From Quercus robur (Eukaryota; Streptophyta; Magnoliopsida; Fagales; Fagaceae): a stretch of DNA of 64,000 bases. The translations under genes were made by a program, and so were the position numbers. The stretch's first letter is position 1. Each line of letters opens with the position of its first letter. Location of the stretch: positions 77,699,834 to 77,763,833 of the forward strand of contig NC_065538.1 of assembly GCF_932294415.1 (NCBI RefSeq), given 5' to 3'. This document shows positions 1 through 12,350 of this stretch, one piece after another. The notes under the pieces are model-generated. The model made no database searches, was not told the DNA's origin, and saw only the letters and a list, made by a program, of their open reading frames with translations.

Positions 1-1475
1 TTTTTGTATGAACTGACCACCACAAGGAAATTTATTGGTTCCCCACGGGCCACGGCATGCCCCACCTGTCCATATCTTTTTTTTAAGCCTCAAATTGTTT
101 TTCCAAATACGTTAGGCAATAGCCAATGAACACTACCTTCCATGAACCACCCAATTCTAAACAATTCCCTGCTGTGGTTTCTCTCACAGTCACATTCATC
201 ATTGACTTTCCATCCATTTAGTAGTCTCATAGTCACATTCTTATTCTCTTTCTTAATAAAGACTATTCTTACTGGAAGTTAGGGGAAAATGGATTTTAAA
301 ATTTTAAGAAGTACAAAAATTTTCTCTCTTTTTCATTTATATTTTAGTTTAATTTCTATTTATTTATCTTGTGGATGATTTTCAGTTTTTTATTTTATTT
401 ATTTAAGTTCATTACAGCTCTAAAGTGTGAAGATCAGTGCATTCCATTGTTTAGGCTTCTCACTTCAGAGGTTATGCAGAGTCCTTTCAGAGTTTTAATT
501 TTTCTCATATCCATAGATAAAGAAATTTTGTAGTTCATAACCTTGTTAAATATGCGAGACATGTTAGCAATTTATTGTGGATGAAAGATGTTCCTCCACA
601 ACTCAATAATGTTTTGATAGCCGATTGTGGCTGAATTTTATTTATTTATCTATTTATTTATTGAATGTCTAAGTTTTCTTATAAAAATAAAAAATAAAAA
701 ATCTTGTGGCTTATTATTTTCATTTTTTTATAAAGTCATGATGAATAATTTTTCTTGTTATGTTTGGAACTTTGGATGTTTAGTCATTCGCTTATTTAAA
801 CCGGAGTTAAATTTGATGCCAAATGTTTTACTCATAGCATAATGCCACATATATTGCCACTTTAAGGTCAAGATGTTGAGTCCTTTTAAGAAAAAATATT
901 TTTTATACATACGTATTGCAAACTATAAATTTTGGTATACTCAAAAGGATTTAGAAAGATATAATGCTTTCACAATATTTTGAGTTTTTACTTGAATGGT
1001 GATTCAAAATCATAGTTTAGTCTTGTCCCTCAAACAAAATTTCTAATTCTACCCTGCAAATACTAATATATTTTGTGGTAGCTCTTGTTTAAATCTCACA
1101 TTCCCCTCCCCGCTATTTACCTATCAAAAAAGAAAATAATAAACACATAAATGTATTATTCATGAATCTCATGAAAAAAGAAGTCTTCGTTGACAAACTT
1201 TAATTTTCCATACGGTATTTGAAAAGTGCAAGGGTGAGTGGCTTTGCTTTATTCACTTATCACTTCAGCCCAATTTCTAGTCCCTATCATCGTTTCATTA
1301 ATTCCACATTTTTATTAGATGGACCACACATCAACTAATCCTTAAGAGACCGTAAGGCTCCTGCTAACATTTGCTAGTTTATTATTCACGAATCACAAAT
1401 TGTGGAAAAAGAAGCTTTGGTTGATAGACTTTAATTTCCCATTTCCGTATCACTTGAAAAATAAAAATGCTAGAA
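1..1475 (+). repeat. Orphan copy of the CRK-A 5' flanking region
   Basis: This stretch is collinear with the DNA upstream of CRK-A. Positions about 85-250 match 8600-8632 plus 9733-9865, and about 275-1475 match 11055-12470. Shared landmarks are the block around 115-210 (again at 9733-9840), the 'cttcagaggt' block near 465 (again near 11226), and the 'ggaccacaca' block near 1321 (again near 12081). The match stops near 1475, before the point where exon 1 would begin, and retrotransposon-like DNA follows. The copy at 8590-12470 carries at least three insertions that this copy lacks, so this one serves as an empty-site reference. It holds no credible gene; the short AT-rich reading frame at 627-842 has no recognisable domain. 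Confidence 0.75.
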
Positions 1476-3645
1476 ATACAACTAAGATCCCGCACTTCCT
1501 ACCTTGGAGAATTCGTTGAAATGGGTCCTCTTGAAGGTCCATGGTTCAGGAATATGCTTTAGCACTGGGAAAAGCAAGCGCACTACTCCTTCAATCATCA
1601 CATGATCAGCTTCCTCTTGAGTTGCATAGTCAGACATCATGGCACATGGAAAAGCTAGGAGAAACCATTTGAAACATAAACATATGCCCCTGTATAAAAG
1701 CTTCTATTATTTAGATGTTTTTAAAAAGTCTTTAAATTCATTTTAACAAAGGTCCAACTACAAAATCACTCTATTTCCTCTCATGAGCTTTGCCCTTTGC
1801 TTCATAGGATTTGGTTCATTTACAATAAAGCTTTCATCTTACACTCATGGGTTTTTATTAGAATATGCTTAGAGATTTTCAATCATTTGTCTCAAATATG
1901 GGCCAACAATGTATTCATCACATTTGGACTATTCTTTTCTTATATTCATTTGTCAAATTTTTATTTGAAGTAGCCTTTTAGCTAGAATATGTTGTAGCCT
2001 ACCTCTCAAAGCCCATGAATCTCTCATCATTTTGAGCTTTTACATACAACAAGGAGGCCCAAGACTTTCTTGATTTTGGGCTTATGATAGCAACTAGGCT
2101 ATGATCCTATATATGAATCCTCATTTTGGGATAAGCCTCTTATATGTGAGAACTTTTTTTCTTTTCATCCCAATGTCTTTGGGTATGACATAACTTTTGG
2201 GCCATCCTTCCAATTTTTATATCTTTTATTTGTCCTTTAGAATTAGGTGAACATAAGATATATGGTTAAACAAACAAGAGATATAAATGTTACCCTCTTT
2301 TGATAGGATCTATGATCTCTCTATGTGTGAGTAAGCTCCTTAAAACTAAAGGGATATATCAATAGGTCATTCACAACTAAGTAGGCCATGATTCCAACCT
2401 TAGGCCTGCTGGCAAACTATTAACGTACTCAAAGTCCATTATAGACAAATTATGAGTTGGTGGGATGAACTTCGGAAAGTCTTGGCCCAAATGGAGCGTT
2501 CACTTTTTCATCACCAATCATGGCAGAAGGACAAAAGAACCAAGTGAAAGTGTGTGCAAACAATATTAAACAAGCCTTTATCAAGTTTAAGAAATGGAAC
2601 ACATTAGAAACAAACTCTCTATCCCCAGTGGAATTACCATTGACATTGAGGGCGCAAGCGCCCACGACGGGCTTTTGGGTTTCTCCAAATTCGTGGGAAG
2701 TATTCCTTGGCCTAAAGTGGACCATAGCGGAGGGTGAAAATGGAGTCACTACCTAGTTTAGGTCTAGGAATCATAAATATATCATCATTCGTGGAAGGAC
2801 TGATCTTCACTAGAGCATGTGTTTGGGGTTTAGTTATGGGGATGGGAAGATGTTAGGCACCTAACCCCACCCGACCCATGGGTCGGCTTCCACTCATTGT
2901 GTTCCAAATCTTAATCTCATTCAAGGCATGTTTAACATGTTATTCTAACCCACATACACTTTAACATACATCTAAGAGCAAATATGGCATAAATATCCCC
3001 AAACCTAACATTCATCTATCATAGTATCAAGCATATATCATCAAGGGCAGCAAGCATATCCAATGCATATTCAAAAAAACCTGTTATAACATCTAAACAT
3101 CAAAAGCATGGGATTCAATTAATCATATCATGTTCATTACCCATATCATACATCATCAAGCAAAAGAATGCATGTTCATGTGATTATGTATGACTTACCT
3201 TGCTTACCTCATTGCATCACAAAACCTATACATCAATGTGTAATCATATTCATATGCATGCTCATGGCATTAAAACTATCTAAAACCTTAGCAAACATCA
3301 AATAGATAAAACTAAACAAAACAACACAAAACAAAGAGATAGAGGCTTAAGTATAGGTAAACTAGGTTAAATAAAGGCCATAACAAATAAATAAAACAAA
3401 GGGAAAAACAACAGGAACAAATTAGGTTTTTTGGGCAAGAGTATGCATGTGCATATATAGGGTATGCATGTGCATCCCAATTGTATGTGTATGCAGACCT
3501 GAAGCATGTGTACGCATACACACCTGAAGAACCCTAACCTTGAAAATGCAAAATAGAAACTCATAAAGTAGGAAATCTAACAACCTATCATGCTTTAAAC
3601 ACAGACACTATATAAAACTAAAACAAACAAACATTATAAACACAT

Positions 3646-3694
<49 letters not shown>

Positions 3695-4215
3695 AACAAC
3701 AAAAACAAAGGAAAGCAAGGAAAAGCGAAGAGCTAAAATTAAAAACTTTATCTCAACACTAGAACTCTTTAGAGCTTAATTTTAACCATTCCTCTCAGTC
3801 AATCTATTTACAACCAATTCAAAATGAGTTAGTAAACTTTAGAACTCAAAGATCAAGACTAGAAAATGTCGCAATCAAACAAAATTAGACCTGAGGATAT
3901 TTTGTGAAAAAATCCCTCTTTGATTCACTATTTTTCTAGTGAATCTTGTGTGTTTTTCCACTATTTCGTCCTCCTTTGAAAAAAGTACATTTTATGGCTT
4001 TATATAGGCAAAAAATAGGGGGTTTGGGTTGGCTCTCAAATGATGTGGGATTCATTCCAAATCAAGTTTGGATGCAAAAAACTTTCCTTACATAGTTTTT
4101 AGAACCCTAGCATGCATACGCATGCACGTGTATGCATTGACCATGCGTACACATTCTTGAGTGTACGTATGCATACACGTGTATGCATGCACACACTCTA
4201 GGGTTTCCATAGCCT
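1476..4215 (-). mobile_element. Decayed LTR-retrotransposon remnant (LTR and PBS-like region)
   Basis: No gene is recognisable here. Read on the minus strand, 2640-2621 gives ATGGTAATTCCACTGGGGAT, which resembles the primer-binding-site region of some plant Ty3/Gypsy elements (TGGCGACTCCACTGGGGA) after C-to-T and G-to-A changes. DNA at higher coordinates would then be LTR; it contains a minus-strand TATA-type motif near 4000 (TATATAAAGCC). The opposite LTR, its outer end and coding domains were not identified, so both limits are approximate. The segment also holds a CA microsatellite and two clusters of TGCATG/GTATGCATAC words. Confidence 0.4.
3648..3688. repeat. (CA)n microsatellite
   Basis: This is an uninterrupted CA dinucleotide run of about 40 bases, flanked by AT-rich DNA inside the LTR-like remnant. 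Confidence 0.95.
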
Positions 4216-6150
4216 TTATTTTCCAAAAATAATTTTATTCTTCCAAAAATAAGTTGTATTTTTCATAAACACTTTCCCCAAGTCAATTTTCATCTCATTG
4301 GGTCCTAAACCAACCTTAGGCCTTAGAAAGAGTGGAGGCATTTGGTCTAGACTAATTGGGGAACGGGGGCCTAAGTCGTAAGAGGTATAAATGTGATGTC
4401 GACAACTATCTTCCTCTTTCATTTGGTAAATTCCTCCACTAGAAAGAGTGGAGGCATTTGGTCTAGACCGATTGGTACTCTCAACACTGTTGGGTTCAGT
4501 CCAAGTGTGGGCTTTTTCCACTAGGTCATTCAAATACTCTATGGCCTCATTGGCGTCTTTTTGCAAAAATTCCCTATTACACATCATCTCAACAAATTGA
4601 CGCTCTCTATTGGTAAGTCCCTCATAAAAATAGCTCACATTGCGCCAACTCATGACCATGGTGAAGATACAAATTCAAAAGGTCTTTAAATCTTTCCCAA
4701 GCTTGGTACAAAGTCTCACTTTCGTTTTGTGAAAAAATTGAAATTTGTCCTTTGACAGCATTTGTTTTATATTCAGGAAAATATTTCTTGAAAAATTCAT
4801 GTGTCATCTCACCCTATGTCCCAATCGACCTAGGTCCATGGTTTTGAAATCCGGACCGGACCGTACGGTCCGACCGGATTAACCGGGAACCGCTTCTTGA
4901 GACGGTTCTTTAACTTCCAAAACCCGTTCTACACAAAAAATCCAGTGGACCGTGCGAACCTCGGTTGAATCGGCCGGGTTTGAGAACCGTGAACGGGTCT
5001 AACGGTTCAGGCGTAAGCTCTTTCAAAAAAAAAAAAAAAAAAGAAAAGAAAGAGAAGAAGAAGAAGAAGATGAAAGAGGACGCCGAGAACAAGGATTAAA
5101 AGAAAGGACCCAGTCGTTTTGCTGCGAGTAGACTCTTTGCTGGCTGTTGATGGCTACCATTGATTGGCAAAAGCTGAAAGGCTACCGTGCGGCTGGCAAA
5201 AATTGAAAAACTGAGATTTGAACTAGCCTAACTTTGGGTGTTTCAAGAGAGAAAAGAAGGATTTGAGAAGAGGATGTTAATAAGAGAAGAGATAAAAGTG
5301 AGATTTGAAAGCTCTGGGTACCAGACAGTGGATTTGTGGTTGTGAATTTTTGGGATTTTTTTTTTACTTAAAGCTTGCACGCCACACGAGACTGAAAAAT
5401 AAGTTCTGGACCTCCTCACCTCCTACGTGTTGTTGACTTGTTTCTTAGTTAATTTATTTATTTAGTTATTAGTCTAATTCTTAAATCTACAAAGTACAAA
5501 TCCACCCATTCGTACATTAATTTATTAAATTTATTTATTATTTTACATTATAAGATTGTTTGGTAAATGTAAGATTTAAACTATAAGATTAAACAAATAC
5601 ACACAATATTATATACATCTACAACAAAAAAGATATATAACATTATACACGCTAATGTACCCCACCATTCAAGTTACTGCTTTTTTTTTTATAAAAAAAT
5701 AATAATTTCAAGGGAAAATGTCTATTAAATTTTTTATTGGGTTTCACAAATTAATTTAATGTGAAATTTTTATTAGATCTCTATATTTATTTGGATTTTT
5801 TAATGTAATTTTTCAATTTTTACTAATTTAATATATTTATTTATATTTTAAATAATTATTAAATTAATTATGACATCATCACGGTTCGACCTCGGTTCGA
5901 CCTCGGTCCAACCTTAAAAATCTTGAACCTCACATTTTTACGGTTCATTGAACGGTTCGGGTTTCAAAACCTTGCCTAGGTCTCAATGAATACAACCAAC
6001 TTTTTGCTCTCTCTTTCAAGGAAAAAGGAAAAAAATTTCAATCTAATTATATCCATTGCTCCTAGTTGATAATATGGAAGGTAGCCACCACCTCTTCAAA
6101 TTCTCTAATGTGCACATAAGGGTTCTCATTCTCCATACCATGAAAGATAG
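4216..6150 (-). pseudogene. Ty3/Gypsy gag remnant, split by a hAT insertion
   Basis: A gag-like protein can be followed on the minus strand in pieces. The N-terminal piece, about 6150-6040, reads FHGMENENPYVHIREFEEVV, a hallmark of plant Gypsy gag. The central piece, 4807-4622, carries EMTHEFFKKYFPEYK and ETLYQAWERFKDLL. The C-terminal piece, from 4659 to about 4330, carries YFYEGLTNRERQFVEMMC. N-terminal and central pieces are separated by the hAT element at 4837-5974. Central and C-terminal pieces are in different frames, so there is a frameshift near 4640. In-frame stops occur, including TAG just before EMTHEFF where a tryptophan codon is likely ancestral. A 28-bp word is repeated at 4323-4350 and 4440-4467. 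No protease, RT or integrase follows, so the element is dead and 3'-truncated. Confidence 0.7.
4837..5974. mobile_element. Non-autonomous hAT element with 8-bp TSD
   Basis: The left end CATGGTTTTGAAATCCG and the reverse complement of the right end CAAGGTTTTGAAACCCG form terminal inverted repeats matching at 15 of 17 positions. The element is flanked by a perfect 8-bp duplication CCTAGGTC (4829-4836 and 5975-5982), the size typical of hAT transposons. Both ends are rich in CCGG/GGTCCGACC subterminal motifs. No transposase was found inside; the purine-rich ORF region around 4910-5092 is not coding-like. It interrupts the gag remnant. Confidence 0.85.
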
Positions 6151-6520
6151 GGAGAAGTGGAATCATTCCTTGTTTAAAATCAAAGTTTTACACACGGGTT
6201 GGAAACATAATGCAAGATGGTGCACTATTACATGTTGGGTGCAAGTAATCACGTAAACATTTAATGGGCAACTCGTCTTCATTCATGGTGTTAGATGTGT
6301 GTGAATATGTACTCAAAGAATTAGATGAATTGGATGAATAAAATAAATTTACTAAGAGAGCTTCAAAATCTGTATCAGGTCTCTTTTAAAATCTATCGTA
6401 TTCATCCCTATATCTATTTTGCATATCACAAAATTAAAAAAGAAAGGAATGAGTTTACCGGGTTTGAAGAACTCAACACCAACCAACCTATTCTTCTTGT
6501 GCTCCTTGCTTTGCACCTTT

Positions 6521-6540
6521 TCCTCAGCAATGACGCCAAA
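6521..6540 (-). other. Degenerate primer-binding site of the Gypsy element
   Basis: The minus strand reads TTTGGCGTCATTGCTGAGGA. The common PBS region of many plant Gypsy elements is TGGCGCCGTTGCCGGGGA. The differences are C-to-T or G-to-A transitions, the pattern expected from deamination of methylated cytosines. It lies between the putative 5' LTR and the gag remnant, where a PBS should be. Confidence 0.6.
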
Positions 6541-6543
6541 AAT

Positions 6544-7843
6544 TGATATCGTCCAATTTTGTAACGGATATTGTAGTGTAGCTAAGGTTGTCGTTCCACC
6601 AAGAAAAGGAAAACAAGAACATGTCAAAAGCACCAATAATATGTAGAAAAATATGATTGATACTTAGGAAAAATAACATTTGGTAAATTCAATAATTAAA
6701 ATCACTAGGACATTAGGGTTTGTCCACCAATTTTGTTAAGCATCCACTACCAATCCAATTTAGTACACGATTGGGTAAGTAAACACATAAACTATCCGAT
6801 TGGATGATTTAGAATTAAGTTTTATTAATAAAACTCTCTTTGGTTGATTATATTCATCAATTGTTTCAACAATTTAGTCTAGAAAATAATAACTTTGCTA
6901 GAAAAACTCAATAACATCGCATACCTTAGAGGCAATACTATGGAAAAAGTAATATCCAACAAGATTACCATGTTTTACTAGAAAAATTATAAAACCTTAT
7001 TCTAAAAATAAGAAGATTCAAGAATAGACTTATGAAACAATTAAAAATTAAATATCAATCTAGAAAAACAATTATGAAAAGAGAACAATTGATTTCAACA
7101 ATCAAAATGTGAAAAACATGCTTGGATTGAATAGTAAACAACTTACAAACATTGAGGATTCACCCCTAACCCTAACTTAGGTTCTTAAACTTACATAGAA
7201 AATAAAAAACTCTCAAAATTAATGAAAAATAAGGTTTTCCAGCAGCCCAAAAACGTGGCTGCCCTTGTATCCTTTTAATATTTATAACATTCAAAACCCT
7301 AAAACACATGCTCTCCAAAAAGGAAAATATAAAATGTCAATTCCTGTTTTTCAACAATGAGTCAAGTTTTAGGTAGTTTTTGGCCTTGAATACAACAAAT
7401 TCTGAAGTTCTGGTAAACTACAAAGTTTTAGATCTTTAAGTCCTCGTTCCGTAGCCTCAAGAATCAAGTCAATCCGTCATGGATTAAAAAGATATGACCA
7501 AAATACCAAAACTGGTCAGAATATTTTCATGCCAGGATTTTTTCCATCTTTGGCTCAAATGAATTTCTCTCTTTCTTTTTATGTTTCTACACGTCTTTGA
7601 CTCATTAAATTCTTCAAAAGCCACTTCTCAATCAATCTTCACCCTTGGATTCTCTTGGCTTTATTTTTGCATGCTTAGCTCATTAGTTTAAATCTTGTAC
7701 AAGTGAAAAATACACGTAATGAGTATATTTTAGAGAATACTTGCAAACTCTCATATTTATGAGTAAGTATGGGAATAAACACAAAATAGATGTGATAAAG
7801 TCTACCAAAATTAAGATAATATTGTACTTTTAAGCTTTTATCA
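6544..7843 (-). mobile_element. Putative 5' LTR of the Gypsy remnant
   Basis: On the minus strand this segment starts TGATAAAAGC at 7843 and ends CGATATCA at 6544, giving TG...CA termini with the short inverted TGAT/ATCA ends usual for LTRs. It is followed within a few bases by the degenerate PBS and then gag. Its length, about 1.3 kb, is plausible for a plant Gypsy LTR. The partner 3' LTR was not found, so the ends rest on termini and PBS position only. No host gene is visible inside. Confidence 0.55.
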
Positions 7844-8632
7844 ATGGGCTATCACTTTAATCCCACAAATTCTTTGAATTTGATTAACTATAATACATAT
7901 GTTGGAATTGGACCTCCTGTTAAGATTAAATAGCTGGACCCAAATTTAGCTTTTATTGCATCTGTACCGCACTTTGTTTCTGGGTTTAGATCTTCATGAC
8001 CCATCCCTACTATGCCTAAGTAAATCACTCACGTCCAAATATTTTTGGTTGATATATGCTTTAAAGTTGTTTTAAATAGCACATACAAAAGTATACAGTT
8101 TTGTTGGATATGACTTGTGTCTAGTGCATTTATGTACTAGACATGATACGATTTTGGACACGTGTCCGAATCATATCATGTTCAGTGTACAAATGCACAG
8201 AACACAAACTTTAATTGTCTTTGTTACTTGATAAATCGAATATATTCAATTGCTGTTGAAACCGCAACTGAGTTTTAAAGATGGTAAAAGCAAAATTTCC
8301 TATTTATCGTGCACTCTGTCTTGAACATTCTTTTGGTACAAGTACTAAAACTATTGTTTAAAAGCAAAGGAACAAGGGCCCAAATTAAGCGATATCAATG
8401 TACTAATAATGAACACAAGTCACATTAAATGTGGGGTATTGGACCTCCCATCTATCTCAAGAATTGTACCCACTTACACTTTTTTTTTTTTTTTTGGAGG
8501 AACGTACCCACTTACAATTTACAACTGGAAAGTGGCAAATGCCAAGGAAATGTGAGCCCGCAATGGTACGTAAAATGTACAAATAATTGTAGTCTTTTTC
8601 TTAAGCCTCAAATTGGTTTTCCAAACACGTTA
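7844..8632. other. Intergenic DNA, no gene recognised
   Basis: The region is AT-rich with a poly-T run near 8480 and no conserved reading frame. From about 8590 it becomes collinear with the left-edge copy of the CRK-A 5' flank (about 85-120). Confidence 0.6.
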
Positions 8633-9730
8633 AGAGCATCTCTAATAGTTTTTCTAAAACTAATTTTGGAGAACAAACACACCAAAAACTCACTCCAATA
8701 GCTTCTCTAAAAGCAAAACTTTTTCAAATTTTTTTTGAAGTTGCTATAGTCATTCTCTTTATCTAGAGAATACTATAGTAACTCCAAATGAATTTTTCTA
8801 CTTAAAAAAATCATACAACTCATTCTCTCTCCCCTCACCACGGCTACAAACACAACAATTTTTTCTCTCAAACATCTCTAAACTCAAGCATAATCAAAAT
8901 ACAAACTCAAAAACATAATCTTAAAATTAATCAAATCATAACAATAAAAGGAAAAAAAAATTTACAGACACATGCCATCTAACCCATCTGGACTGCGTTG
9001 GGGAGAAAGACGAGCTGCGATGGCGGAGGAGAGTCATCTAACTCATCTGTTCTTTCTCTCTCTACCTCTTTCTCCATTTCTTATCACAGAGAGAGCTAGA
9101 GAATGTTCTGGAATCAAGTAGAAAAGAAAAAAAAAGTATAGAAAGAGAGAGCTGGAGAAAGAAAGTGGAGGTTCTGGAATCAAGTGGAAAGTAGAGAGAG
9201 AAAAAAGAAAAAAAAAAGATGGAGATATATGGGTATACGTGTGTGGTGGAGAAAAAAAAAAGGAAATGTATGGATGAAAGAAATGAAAAATAATATAAAG
9301 AATAAGAAATGACAATTTAGAAATGTTACCACAATATTTTCACACAATTTTCACAATAAATCTTAAGTAACATATTGTTATTAGCTAATGTTGGTGAATA
9401 AAAATATATTTTTAGTAGTGAGTTCAAATTAGAACTAGTAACAACTCTCTATATAAGATTTTGTTATGATTCTTGTGTAAGTATTGCAAAAAATATTGTG
9501 GATGTAACACTTTTTGTTGAAAAATATAATTGTTGAGAATGAATAGAGGAAGAAAAAATAAAGATTAAAAAAGAATAAAGAATGAATGAAGAAATAATAT
9601 TTAAATGAGATGAAGAAAGGATAGAGAATCTGTTGGAATGTGTATTTGAAAAAGTGGGTAGATAAAAAGTAAATGTTACTGTTCATTGTTCAAACAGTAC
9701 AAAAATTTAGACAAGCTATTGCAAATACTC
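8633..9730. mobile_element. PIF/Harbinger-like MITE with TTA TSD
   Basis: The insertion interrupts the flank copy: 'ccaaacacgtta' at 8621-8632 continues as 'ggcaatagcc' at 9734, as it does uninterrupted near 110-125. The ends are inverted repeats of the GAGCATCTCTAATAG / GAGTATTTGCAATAG type, flanked by TTA at 8630-8632 and 9731-9733. About 1.1 kb long; no transposase seen. The pyrimidine-rich frame near 9043-9315 is low-complexity and not regarded as a gene. Confidence 0.75.
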
Positions 9731-9865
9731 TTAGGCAATAGCCAATCAACACTTCCTACCATGAACCACCCATTCTAAACAATTCCTTGGTGCGATTTCT
9801 TTCACAGTCGCATTATTCATTGAATTTCCATCCATTTAGTGGTCTCATAGTCACATTCTTAAGTT

Positions 9866-10128
9866 TAGGGGCATTTAGTTTGCTGTGATATATCCTTAAT
9901 GTGTTCCACGTTACGATGATGTGACATTAAGGTTTTTGATTTATTTATTTTTTTCTAATATTACCATAATTTAAAATTACAAAATATATCACATTATCTT
10001 AATTCCACCATCTTTCTAAACATTGTAGTATTGTTGTATTCTTGTATTAAGATTACATTAATGTAAGATCACAATAACATAATATTATGGAGTAATATAA
10101 CATCACGGCGAACCAAACGCTCCTTTGA
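9866..10128. mobile_element. Small TIR element (MITE)
   Basis: The left end GGGGCATTTAGTTTGCTGTG and the reverse complement of the right end AGGAGCGTTTGGTTCGCCGTG form imperfect inverted repeats around an AT-rich core. The sequence is absent from the paralogous flank at the left edge. The exact ends and target duplication are uncertain. Confidence 0.55.
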
Positions 10129-11050
10129 GATTCTAGTAATGTTACATCACCCAGAAGTGAAATTAAATAAAGCTAGCTATTATTAATTTTCTACATGCAA
10201 TATTCTTTGATACTGATGACTCTTGAGTTTTGAGAGATTAATGTTGTGAAAATGGTTGTGCGCACATGCATAGCATAGTGTACAAGCTTGCAAACATGTG
10301 CATTGAGACTAGGCCTATTGACTATTGTAATTTTCACCTCTTGTTGTTTTCACGGAAAAAAAATATATGATTCAAATTCTCACTCTTTTATTGTAACTAT
10401 GAAATTATTATTATTTATTATTATTATTATTTTTTTATTATTATTAAATTTTTTTTTTTTTTATAAAAGACGTGCTTGATTAGAGAAGTTGTTGAGTAGT
10501 TAGACGTTGTTAGGCCAGCTGGTAGTTGGTTAGCGCAAGTCTCCTTATTTGCATGTTAACAAGGTTGTCAATGGCCTTATGAAATGCCATTGACGTTGTT
10601 TGTGAAGTTGAAAGTGCACATTTTAGAATTTTGGCAAACAATTTCACAAACATAGAATCAATTACATCTTCTGGCTTGCTTCCTGGGAATGTAAAAGGAG
10701 CATCAAAAGGAAAAAGCCTCTATTGATCCCAACTTCACTTCTTTCAATTAAGAATCCAGACTCCAGATCGCCCATTTATTAACCACTCTTTCATTCCGAG
10801 TTAAAGTTAACGTGTAATGGGATGTCTTCTATAAAGTTTTGGTTTAGAATTGGCATGTTCTATCACTAAAATGTTATTTCAGTGACTTCTTCCGGCTTGC
10901 ATCTATTGATATGATTATAAAAGGCTTGAAACAATTTAAGGACTTCGTAATGAGAAATAAACAACATTTTGGGTTATTGTTTTAAATATCAATTTTAATT
11001 TTAAAAAATATATAGCAATAGAATGCGATCGCAACATAAACTACAAGAAC
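10129..11050. other. Inserted or unique DNA upstream of CRK-A, no gene
   Basis: This stretch has no counterpart in the left-edge copy, which passes directly from about 250 to 275. It contains AT microsatellite-like DNA around 10400-10460 and no supported coding sequence. Confidence 0.5.
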
Positions 11051-12131
11051 GAGATTAAGGGAAAATGGCTTTAAAAGTTTGATTTTCTTTTTCATTTATA
11101 TTTTATTTTAATTTCTATTTATTTATTTTGTGGCAGAATTTCAGTTCAATTTTTATTTTTTTATTTAAGTACGTTACAGATCTCAAGTGTGAAGATCAGT
11201 GCATTGCATCGTTTAGGCCTCTCACTTCAGAGGTCAAACTTTATGCAGAGTCCTTTCAAAATTTTAGTTTTTCTTATATCCATAAACAATGATATTTTTT
11301 AGCTCATAACTTTGTTAAATATGCAAGACATGTTAACAATTTATCCGTGTGGATGAAGGACGTTCCTCAACACTCAATAATGTTTTGTTAGCCAATTATG
11401 GCTGATTTTTTTTTTTCTTTAATGGAAAGTCTAAGTTTTCTTATAAAAATAAAAAAATAAAAATTCATGTGGCTTATTATTTTCGTTTTTTATAAAGTCA
11501 TGATGAATAAATTTTCTTGTTATGTTTGTATGTTTAGTCATTTGCTTATTTAAACAGTAGCTAAATTTGATGCCAAATGTTTTACTCATAGCAGAATGCT
11601 ACATATATTGCCAATTTAAGGTCAAGATGCTGAGTCCTTTAAAAAAAAAAAAAAAAAATTATACATATGTATTGCAAACTAAATTTTGGTATGATTAGAA
11701 GAATTTAGAAAGATATAATGCTCTCACAATGTTTTGAGTTTTTACTTGAATGTTGATTCAAAATCATAGTTTAGTCTTGTCCCTCAAACAAAAATTTCTA
11801 ATTCTACCAGGCAAATGCTAATATATTTTGTGGTAGCTCTTGTTTAAATCTCACATTCCCCTCCCCGCAATTTACCTATCAAAAAAGAAAATAATATACA
11901 AGTAAATTTGTTATTCAAGAATCACCAATCATGACAAAAGAAGTCTTCGTTGACAAACTTTAATTTTCCATACAGTGTTTGAATAGTGCAAGGGTGAGTG
12001 GCTTTGCTTTATTCACTTATCACTTCAGCCCAATATCTAGTCCCTATCATCATTTTATTAATTCCACATTTTTATTAGATGGACCACACAACAACTAATC
12101 CTTAAAGAGACCGTAAGGTTCCCGCTAATAT

Positions 12132-12350
12132 TTTTTTTTTTTTGGTAAATAAAAAAAAATGGGGGGATTTATGGTTATATTACATCCCGGGTAGGATGTC
12201 AGGCGAACTGGATTTATGGTTACTGCCTGTGCGGGATTTTAACCCTACTAAGGATACCCACCAACGGACTCCTGTGGGCAGCGAGACTCGAACCTAGGTG
12301 TGTTGCATGAAGTGTCCGAGCCTTACCCACTCAGCCAAGCCCCCGTTGGC
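12132..12350 (-). mobile_element. tRNA-derived SINE with TSD
   Basis: On the minus strand the element begins with GGGGGCTTGGCTGAGTGGG, containing a pol III A-box-like TGGCTGAGTGG. It continues with a B box in CTAGGTTCGAGTCTCGC and ends in an A-rich tail, seen on the plus strand as the T run near 12131-12143. It is flanked by 15-bp direct repeats GGTTCCCGCTAAYAT (12117-12131 and 12351-12365, one mismatch). The homologous flank near 1351 lacks the insertion. It lies about 380 bp upstream of the CRK-A start codon. Confidence 0.88.

Noticed and set aside
2450-2756. Overlapping opposite-strand ORFs of 99 and 78 aa
   Set aside because: They cover the PBS-like segment of a decayed LTR element, with no domain and no codon evidence.
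7160-7185. Telomere-like CCCTAACCCTAA
   Set aside because: Only about two units occur, inside the putative LTR, with no array.
9043-9315. 90-aa minus-strand ORF rich in F, S and L
   Set aside because: It translates a purine-rich low-complexity tract inside the MITE at 8633-9730.
12282-12350. Possible tRNA gene on the minus strand
   Set aside because: A and B boxes are present, but the acceptor and anticodon arms are not, and the A tail with target duplications shows a SINE.
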